This document shows, piece after piece, positions 7,897 through 12,138 of a stretch of DNA of 12,138 bases. The position numbers were made by a program, and so were the translations under genes. The stretch is from Pseudomonadota bacterium (GTDB taxonomy: Bacteria > Bdellovibrionota_B > Oligoflexia > Silvanigrellales > Silvanigrellaceae), in contig JAIXXU010000197.1 in NCBI GenBank assembly GCA_027490595.1, positions 1 to 12,138 of the forward strand. Direction: 5' to 3'. The notes below the pieces were generated by a model. That model saw only the letters and a list, made by a program, of their open reading frames with translations. It ran no database searches and was not told the origin of the DNA. Each line of letters starts with the position of its first letter. Position 1 is the first letter of the stretch.

Positions 7897-8751
7897 TTAT
7901 TGGTCTGAATTCTTTTCTAGTCCAAAGCTACCAAGAACCATATCTGAAATGCGTTCCAAATCGTCCATTGTGTAATAACTAATTTCTATCTTTCCCTTTT
8001 GAGTATCGCCAATTATTTTTACTTTTGTACCCAAATGGCCTTTGAATTGATCACAAATATAGCGAAGGTCCGGCGAAATTCGATCACCAAGACGTTTTGG
8101 TTCTTTTTCATGATTAATATTTCGAATAATACTCTCTGTTTGACGAACTGAAAGTTTTTTAGCAAGGACAATATTATGAATTCGTAATTGGTTCTTTTCG
8201 CCATCAAGGGCACAAAGAGCCTTTGCATGGCCTGCGGTAATTAACTTGTCAGTCAAAGATTTTTTAATTGGCTCTGGTAGCGTCAAAAGTCGTAAAGAGT
8301 TGGAAATAGAAGCTCGATTTCGACCAAGTTTATTGGAAAGTACTTCCTGGGTATAGCCATAATCTTCAATCAAATTAGCCAGGCTTTCTGCTTCGTCAAG
8401 AGGTGAAAGATCTTCTCTTTGTATGTTTTCAATCAATGCAAGTTCAAGATTCGAATGCTCAGTCTCTCTTTTAAGGATACAGGGGATTTTTGTCAGTCCA
8501 GCAAGCTTAGCGGCGCGCCACCTACGTTCTCCTGCAATAATAGTGAGGTTGTTTAAGTCAGTTCCGCTTACTAAGATGGGTTGTAAAATTCCATAAGTCT
8601 TTATACTTTGGCAAAGTTCTCCAAGGGTAACACTATCAAAATCTTTCCGAGGCTGGTCTGACATTGGGCTAAGTTTTTCAATGGGAATATACTTAATTTG
8701 ATTTTCTTTTTGTTCCAGAGTCTTTGGTTTTTCTTGATCGAAGGTTATCAT
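7897..8751 (-). CDS. parB: Chromosome partitioning protein ParB
   Basis: ParB binds parS, spreads as a CTP-dependent clamp and directs origin segregation and SMC loading. Residue numbers follow the longer TTG form (303 residues). The N-terminal CTP-binding domain shows QPRK (52-55), GILQPI (73-78) and GERRWRAA (93-100), then ENIQRED (117-123). The DNA-binding helix-turn-helix spans about 141-172 with AGHAKAL at 192-198, and a C-terminal dimerisation segment ends the protein. Start choice: ATG 8751 has GGGAG (minus strand, 8762-8766) ten bases upstream and gives 284 residues. A TTG at 8808 would add 19 residues containing LRAGKGSEAHMI, which faintly resembles the ParA-contacting LGKG motif, but it lacks a ribosome binding site. 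No parA precedes it. A parS palindrome lies 166 bases upstream. Confidence 0.93.
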   Translation of the reverse strand: MITFDQEKPKTLEQKENQIKYIPIEKLSPMSDQPRKDFDSVTLGELCQSIKTYGILQPILVSGTDLNNLTIIAGERRWRAAKLAGLTKIPCILKRETEHSNLELALIENIQREDLSPLDEAESLANLIEDYGYTQEVLSNKLGRNRASISNSLRLLTLPEPIKKSLTDKLITAGHAKALCALDGEKNQLRIHNIVLAKKLSVRQTESIIRNINHEKEPKRLGDRISPDLRYICDQFKGHLGTKVKIIGDTQKGKIEISYYTMDDLERISDMVLGSFGLEKNSDQ

Positions 8752-8837
8752 ATGCGCTTCACTCCCTTTTCCGGCACGAAGTGTATGCAATAACTTCAGT
8801 TGTGACAACTAGGTTTACAGAACCTTTTGTCTCAAAC

Positions 8838-8894
8838 AGTCTTTTTTAAAAAACAAAAAATATCCGTGAAAATAACAAAAATAAAAAAAAGACT
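8838..8894. repeat. AT-rich inverted repeat in the parB leader
   Basis: AGTCTTTTTT (8838-8847) and AAAAAAGACT (8885-8894) are perfect 10-base arms 37 bases apart, flanking an A-rich stretch on plus (T-rich on minus). If transcribed with parB it could form a long hairpin in the untranslated leader. The arms are mostly A/T runs, so only the AGTC/GACT ends are informative. The tract may also simply be bent or easily melted DNA. Confidence 0.35.
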
Positions 8895-8914
8895 ATTCAT
8901 AACAGGTGCCTACA

Positions 8915-8936
8915 AAATGTTCCACGTGGAACATTT
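8915..8936. promoter_or_regulatory. parS: parS centromere site
   Basis: The core TGTTCCACGTGGAACA (8918-8933) is a perfect 16-base palindrome extended by three matching pairs on each side. It is the well-known parS consensus with a C-G in place of the T-A at the fifth position of each half (Bacillus form TGTTTCACGTGAAACA); this variant is common among proteobacteria. It sits between divergent parB and the unknown gene at 9035. It should nucleate ParB loading and may let ParB silence or tune both flanking genes. Confidence 0.92.
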
Positions 8937-8964
8937 GTCTGTGGGAAAAAAACTTTAAATCTGT

Positions 8965-8993
8965 TTTACTTCATATCGATGCAAAACTCTAAA
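8965..8993 (+). promoter_or_regulatory. Possible promoter of the HTH gene at 9035
   Basis: TTTACT (8965-8970, 4 of 6 to TTGACA) and TCTAAA (8988-8993, 4 of 6 to TATAAT) are exactly 17 bases apart. A start near 9000 would leave a short leader with the GAGG ribosome binding site at 9025-9028. The -10 lies inside the palindrome at 8985-9012. Matches are moderate in an AT-rich region. Confidence 0.35.
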
Positions 8994-9012
8994 AAGAGCT
9001 CTTTTGTGAGTT
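8985..9012. promoter_or_regulatory. 28-base imperfect palindrome, candidate operator
   Basis: Twelve of fourteen pairs match: outer arms AACTC (8985-8989) and GAGTT (9008-9012), and a perfect 14-base core AAAAGAGCTCTTTT (8992-9005). It covers the putative -10 and transcription start of the gene at 9035. This placement is typical of a repressor site, and the encoded HTH protein is an obvious candidate ligand (inference). As RNA it could also fold into a hairpin. Confidence 0.45.
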
Positions 9013-9034
9013 GAAAATTTATTTGAGGTCTGCC

Positions 9035-9862
9035 ATGAATCATTTGGATAAAAAATTTGAGATGCTTGAAGTTATTTCCTTTTCTTATTTGCAGAAAGAA
9101 GCTGAGAACATCTTAGCTATTCTGAGAGAAAGATTTAGTGTATATGTGAAGGGTGAGGAAAAGGAGATCCTAAAACTCCTTAAAAAGCAAGTTGCAAAGC
9201 GGTGTCAAGATGAAAACATCGAGAGCACTTTTTCTTATCTTAAAAAGTCATGCAAAAATCAAAATCAAAAAATTAAAACAAAGAACAAGGGTGGGCTGGT
9301 TGTTTTTGGAACAGAAGAGCCGCCAGGTGGATTCGCCTTGATAAAGTATGAGCTCAGTGGAGTCAGCACCCAGCTTACCGCCGTGGCAAGAATGACGAGC
9401 GATCTTTTAAAATATCTCAATATGGAAATTTATTTGGATGCTTTTGATTCAAAGGTTTTAAATCGCTTAAAAGTACTCTTGAATCAAAAAGGGTTTACAG
9501 TGTTTATGGATGCAGTCGTCAAAATTGCATACTATGGAGGTTTTTGTGCTGATTCGCCCAAAATCAGTGACTATCTTGATGAGCTTGAAAGAGAGCAGAG
9601 CAAAAAAATTAAGATACCCATACCCATTAATTTGTGTGCACAAAAATTTTTAAGTCATGTTGTGGTAAATGTAAAAGATCCACATAACTTTGTAAAAGCA
9701 GCTCTGACTTACTATATGACTTTCCAAAATGGTGTTTCTGTTTCCCGGGCAAGCCGGCTTTTGGGGGTCTCTAGAACTACGATTACAGAACATCTCCGGA
9801 GAGCTGAGGAGCTCGGCATAATTCGGTTTTTTGCCGGTCAGGTAGAGGAAGTAACATCTTGA
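9035..9862 (+). CDS. Unrecognised protein with C-terminal helix-turn-helix
   Basis: I do not recognise the family. The 275-residue product has a charged, helical N-terminal part (1-60), a lysine/glutamine-rich linker (about 70-86), a middle block starting KGGLVVFGTEEPPGGFALIK (85-104) that continues into two likely helices to about 180, a KIKIPIPINL segment (171-180), and a C-terminal helix-turn-helix. That last part runs VSVSRASRLLGVSRTTITEH (234-253) and then LRRAEELGIIRFF, so residues 247-261 would be the recognition helix. It is probably a soluble DNA-binding regulator. The start is chosen at ATG 9035 because GAGG lies six bases before it; an upstream TTG at 9011 lies inside the palindrome and lacks a ribosome site. 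It stands between parS/parB and the ATP synthase genes and could regulate itself or either neighbour, but nothing proves this. Confidence 0.72.
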   Translation: MNHLDKKFEMLEVISFSYLQKEAENILAILRERFSVYVKGEEKEILKLLKKQVAKRCQDENIESTFSYLKKSCKNQNQKIKTKNKGGLVVFGTEEPPGGFALIKYELSGVSTQLTAVARMTSDLLKYLNMEIYLDAFDSKVLNRLKVLLNQKGFTVFMDAVVKIAYYGGFCADSPKISDYLDELEREQSKKIKIPIPINLCAQKFLSHVVVNVKDPHNFVKAALTYYMTFQNGVSVSRASRLLGVSRTTITEHLRRAEELGIIRFFAGQVEEVTS

Positions 9863-9999
9863 ACTGCGCGTATTCGTAAAAATTCTTGAAGCTCTACTTG
9901 CAGAATAAATGACTTCAAAGTAAGAACATGCCTGGTCCATAAATGGCCTTCTCTTATTTAAACATCATATTTTCTATTCGCCTAAGAGGATTCTTTTCG

Positions 10000-11019
10000 A
10001 TGTCAGGTTCCATCAGCATTTATCCTTTTGAAGACACCCAAGGGCTCTTGCGATTTGGTCTACAATTGGTTGTTTTTATGGTTGGTTTGTATTTAACCTA
10101 CCGCCTTATCGTTAAGCCTCTACTCTTGCTTCACGAAGAAAGAAACAAGCGTACAGAAGGAAACGTTGAAGCCGCCAAGCTAAAAGAATCCAAAGCAAAA
10201 GAGTTTGAAGAACAGTACCACTCTCGCGTTAAAGAATCTTTGCTTGAGTTCAGAGAACTCAAAAACAAAGAAATTCAGTCAGCCATTGATACTGGCAGAC
10301 AAATTATTATTGAGAGTCAAGAAAAAGCTCACGAGCATATTGATAAAGTTCGCCATAAGGTTGATCAAGAGTTGGCAATTGCCAAGCAAGAGCTCCAAGT
10401 TAAGGTTAAAGATATCGTGGCTTTCATGGTTTCGAAGCTTTCTTTTGTTTTCTTCATGTCAGCTGCGAGCTATTCTTTGTTTTTGCATAAGAATTTGTTA
10501 GCGCTATCTCAAGATTTTGTCCTTATTCCGTCGTTTATGGACAGTGTTTTTTGGCCTTATTTTCAATTTTTAATTTTTGCAGTTTGTCTTGTGTATTTTG
10601 GCAAAAAGCCCATTACATCCCTTCTTGATTCTCGTCGGCAAAGCTATCGTGCGAAATTGTCTGAAGCTCATCAGGCTATTTTACTTGCTGAAAAAAAACT
10701 CAACGACTACAAATCCAAAGTGAATGGTTTAGAGCTGGAATTGAGTGAATTAAAGCAAAAATTTTTGAATGATTCCAAATTGGAGCAAGAAAAAATACTT
10801 CTCGAGGCAAGAAACAACGCTGATATTATTTTTAAGGATGCTCAGCGAGTGGCTAATGAACTCATTAAATCAAGCCAGAATCAAATCAAGTCTGAACTCT
10901 TGTCTATGGCGGCTCTTGAGTTAGAAGTCTTTCTTAAGTCTTCCGGGCAGGCTCAACAGTACGACCAGAAACTTAAAATGGAAGCTTTAGAAAGCATTCA
11001 AAGGTTAAAATTGGGATAA
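10000..11019 (+). CDS. atpF: Fused F0F1 ATP synthase b'-b stator subunits
   Basis: Stator subunits b and b' link membrane subunit a to delta on top of F1. Here both lie in one frame of 339 residues, about twice a normal b. The b'-like half has a membrane helix (16-38) and a charged coiled coil (45-140). Next come a second hydrophobic stretch LSFVFFMSAASYSLFL (147-162), a short loop, the b-type membrane helix with the hallmark SVFWPYFQFLIF (182-193) and KKPI (202-205), and a second coiled coil to the end. Start chosen at ATG 10000 because AAGAGGA (9984-9990) precedes it by nine bases; ATG 9943 would add 19 residues without a ribosome site. The hydrophobic junction resembles the signal peptide seen on separate b subunits in related lineages. 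Internal initiation at ATG 10426 would release a 197-residue b, but no ribosome site is visible there. atpH follows after three bases. Confidence 0.88.
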   Translation: MSGSISIYPFEDTQGLLRFGLQLVVFMVGLYLTYRLIVKPLLLLHEERNKRTEGNVEAAKLKESKAKEFEEQYHSRVKESLLEFRELKNKEIQSAIDTGRQIIIESQEKAHEHIDKVRHKVDQELAIAKQELQVKVKDIVAFMVSKLSFVFFMSAASYSLFLHKNLLALSQDFVLIPSFMDSVFWPYFQFLIFAVCLVYFGKKPITSLLDSRRQSYRAKLSEAHQAILLAEKKLNDYKSKVNGLELELSELKQKFLNDSKLEQEKILLEARNNADIIFKDAQRVANELIKSSQNQIKSELLSMAALELEVFLKSSGQAQQYDQKLKMEALESIQRLKLG

Positions 11020-11022
11020 ATT

Positions 11023-11580
11023 ATGAAACAGCTTGCAGGGGTAATTGCCCGTAGATATGGTACAGCTCTTTTTGAAACAGTATCGAGATCCCCACACCTC
11101 AAACTGGACGAAATTGCTCAGTCTCTTACTCATCTGAGACCTTTATTCACAAAGTTTGTTTTACAAAATCTGACATCTCACACTTTGAGCAAGACTGAAA
11201 AACAGGATCTTCTTGATATTGTCTTTTCTTCTTTTGAGAAAACTCATGTCAAATTGCCTAAGGAACTGACCTTCTTTTTTCAGATTCTTTTGGAAAATCA
11301 AAGGATTTCTTATTTAGACAGAATTTTGCAGTATTTTCTTGAAAAGTCAGATGCTAAACGGGGGCTGCTCAGAGCCTCCCTTGTGAGTGCTCATGATATG
11401 CAAACTGACAGTGTCAAAGAATTTGAACAAGCTTTATCAAAGGTAACTGGTAAAAAAACTGTCCTTAATGTTTCCCATGATCCCTCATTGATGAGTGGAT
11501 TTGTTGTTCGTATTGGTAATACTCAGATTGATGCCAGCTTAAAGGCCAGAGTCAATAACCTTAAAAATTCTCTTCATTAA
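11023..11580 (+). CDS. atpH: F0F1 ATP synthase subunit delta
   Basis: Delta (OSCP-like) caps F1 and holds the C-terminal ends of the b stator, in the cytoplasm at the membrane enzyme. The 185 residues fit the family (E. coli 177). The N-terminal six-helix domain opens with [11 protein letters not shown], corresponding to the family's A-x-x-Y-A-x-A-L-F motif. The C-terminal domain ends with the family signature [20 protein letters not shown] followed by [13 protein letters not shown]. The ATG overlaps the end of the b'-b gene region: three bases separate it from the preceding stop and GGGAT (11013-11017) is its ribosome site, so translation is probably coupled to the stator gene. atpA follows 25 bases on. 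Confidence 0.96.
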   Translation: MKQLAGVIARRYGTALFETVSRSPHLKLDEIAQSLTHLRPLFTKFVLQNLTSHTLSKTEKQDLLDIVFSSFEKTHVKLPKELTFFFQILLENQRISYLDRILQYFLEKSDAKRGLLRASLVSAHDMQTDSVKEFEQALSKVTGKKTVLNVSHDPSLMSGFVVRIGNTQIDASLKARVNNLKNSLH

Positions 11581-11591
11581 TTTAGTTTCCC

Positions 11592-11597
11592 AAGGAG
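11592..11597 (+). promoter_or_regulatory. Ribosome binding site of atpA
   Basis: AAGGAG lies eight bases before ATG 11606 and fixes the start of this truncated gene. It is the same sequence and spacing as at atpE, the other highly expressed component (three alpha per enzyme). Confidence 0.75.
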
Positions 11598-11605
11598 TTT
11601 CTTAC

Positions 11606-12138
11606 ATGCAGCACATAAGAGTTGATGAAATTAGTCAATTACTCAGAGAAAAAATTGAGTCTTTTGGAGCTAAAACCGAAGTTTCTGAAGTTGGTACGGT
11701 GGTTTCTTTTTCAGACGGAATAGCACGTGTATATGGCTTAGAAAACGCTTTGGTCAGCGAACTTGTTGAGTTTCAAAACGGCGTTAAGGGTCTTGTTTTA
11801 AATTTAGAAGAAGACAACGTTGGTGTAGCTGTTTTTGGTTCAGCTGAAACAGTACATGAAGGTATGCAAGTTAAGCGAACTGGAAAAGTCAATAGCGTTC
11901 GGGTAGGTGAGGCTCTTTTAGGTCGTGTTGTCAATGCCCTAGGAGAACCTATCGATGGTCTTGGTGATATTCATTCCAATGAGTTTTCATCGGTTGAAAT
12001 CAAGGCTCCGGGAATTATGGCACGAAAAAGTGTACATGAACCTTTGCAAACAGGCATAAAATCTATCGATTCCATGATTCCCATTGGTAGAGGACAGCGA
12101 GAGCTTATTATTGGTGATCGTCAAACAGGTAAAACTGC
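11606..12138 (+). CDS. atpA: F0F1 ATP synthase subunit alpha, 5' part
   Basis: Alpha forms the F1 hexamer with beta and carries the regulatory nucleotide sites. Only 177 codons of about 500 are present; the frame is open to the right edge. The N-terminal part [20 protein letters not shown] matches the helix that contacts delta. It is followed by the beta-barrel domain with [20 protein letters not shown], a segment characteristic of alpha rather than beta, then [14 protein letters not shown], the KAPGIMAR stretch and [20 protein letters not shown]. The window ends inside the P-loop GDRQTGKT. It continues the operon from atpH; gamma, beta and epsilon presumably follow outside the window. Confidence 0.97.
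   Translation, partial: MQHIRVDEISQLLREKIESFGAKTEVSEVGTVVSFSDGIARVYGLENALVSELVEFQNGVKGLVLNLEEDNVGVAVFGSAETVHEGMQVKRTGKVNSVRVGEALLGRVVNALGEPIDGLGDIHSNEFSSVEIKAPGIMARKSVHEPLQTGIKSIDSMIPIGRGQRELIIGDRQTGKT

Noticed and set aside
8940..8948. DnaA-box-like TGTGGGAAA near parS, suggesting oriC here
   Set aside because: Two mismatches to the consensus and no cluster of further boxes; a single site is not evidence for an origin.
9886..9918. Inverted repeat TTGAAG/CTTCAA before the b'-b gene as terminator or operator
   Set aside because: Six-base arms 21 bases apart with no T run; expected by chance in such sequence.
9898..9926. Promoter TTGCAG-17-TAAGAA for the b'-b operon
   Set aside because: Each hexamer matches only three of six consensus positions.

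Overview
The window reads as an ordinary chromosomal segment of an AT-rich Gram-negative bacterium. Sampled 60-base lines run from about 20 to 40 percent GC. The gene content (c subunit with a signal-peptide-like leader, paired b'/b stator genes, a PrkA-type AAA+ protein, chromosomal ParB with a parS site) fits a Bdellovibrionota/Oligoflexia-like or other deltaproteobacteria-like lineage. That assignment is inference; no marker gene in the window settles it.

Layout. Positions 1-1311 hold the end of a probable AtpI/AtpZ-like gene, then atpB (subunit a) and atpE (subunit c), i.e. the ion-translocating part of F0. Positions 1348-4055 hold a single-domain glmU-like uridylyltransferase gene and glmS, which act at the start and end of the route to UDP-GlcNAc for peptidoglycan and LPS. 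A convergent PrkA-like AAA+ gene (4059-6296, minus) ends 3 bases from the glmS stop. A PIN-PhoH (PhoH2-type) gene follows on plus (6498-7838), then parB on minus (7897-8751). A 283-base divergent region (8752-9034) carries a perfect parS palindrome, an A-rich tract and a second palindrome. It separates parB from an unrecognised gene with a C-terminal helix-turn-helix (9035-9862). The ATP synthase genes resume at 10000 with a fused b'-b gene, atpH (delta) and the start of atpA (alpha), which runs off the window inside its P-loop.

How the genes fit together. The two ATP synthase blocks point the same way and together give a, c, b'/b, delta and alpha in the usual order, but about 8.7 kb of other genes lie between c and b. 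glmU-glmS beside atp genes recalls the atp-glmUS neighbourhood of enterobacteria, except that here they follow the a/c block. parB with an adjacent parS suggests the locus is near the replication origin.

Most unusual points: one uninterrupted reading frame joining b' and b with an ancestral-looking signal segment kept at the junction; a glmU lacking its acetyltransferase half; parB without an adjacent parA; and an unknown HTH gene with a palindrome over its promoter-like sequence. I found no tRNA, rRNA, CRISPR array, transposase or convincing intrinsic terminator.
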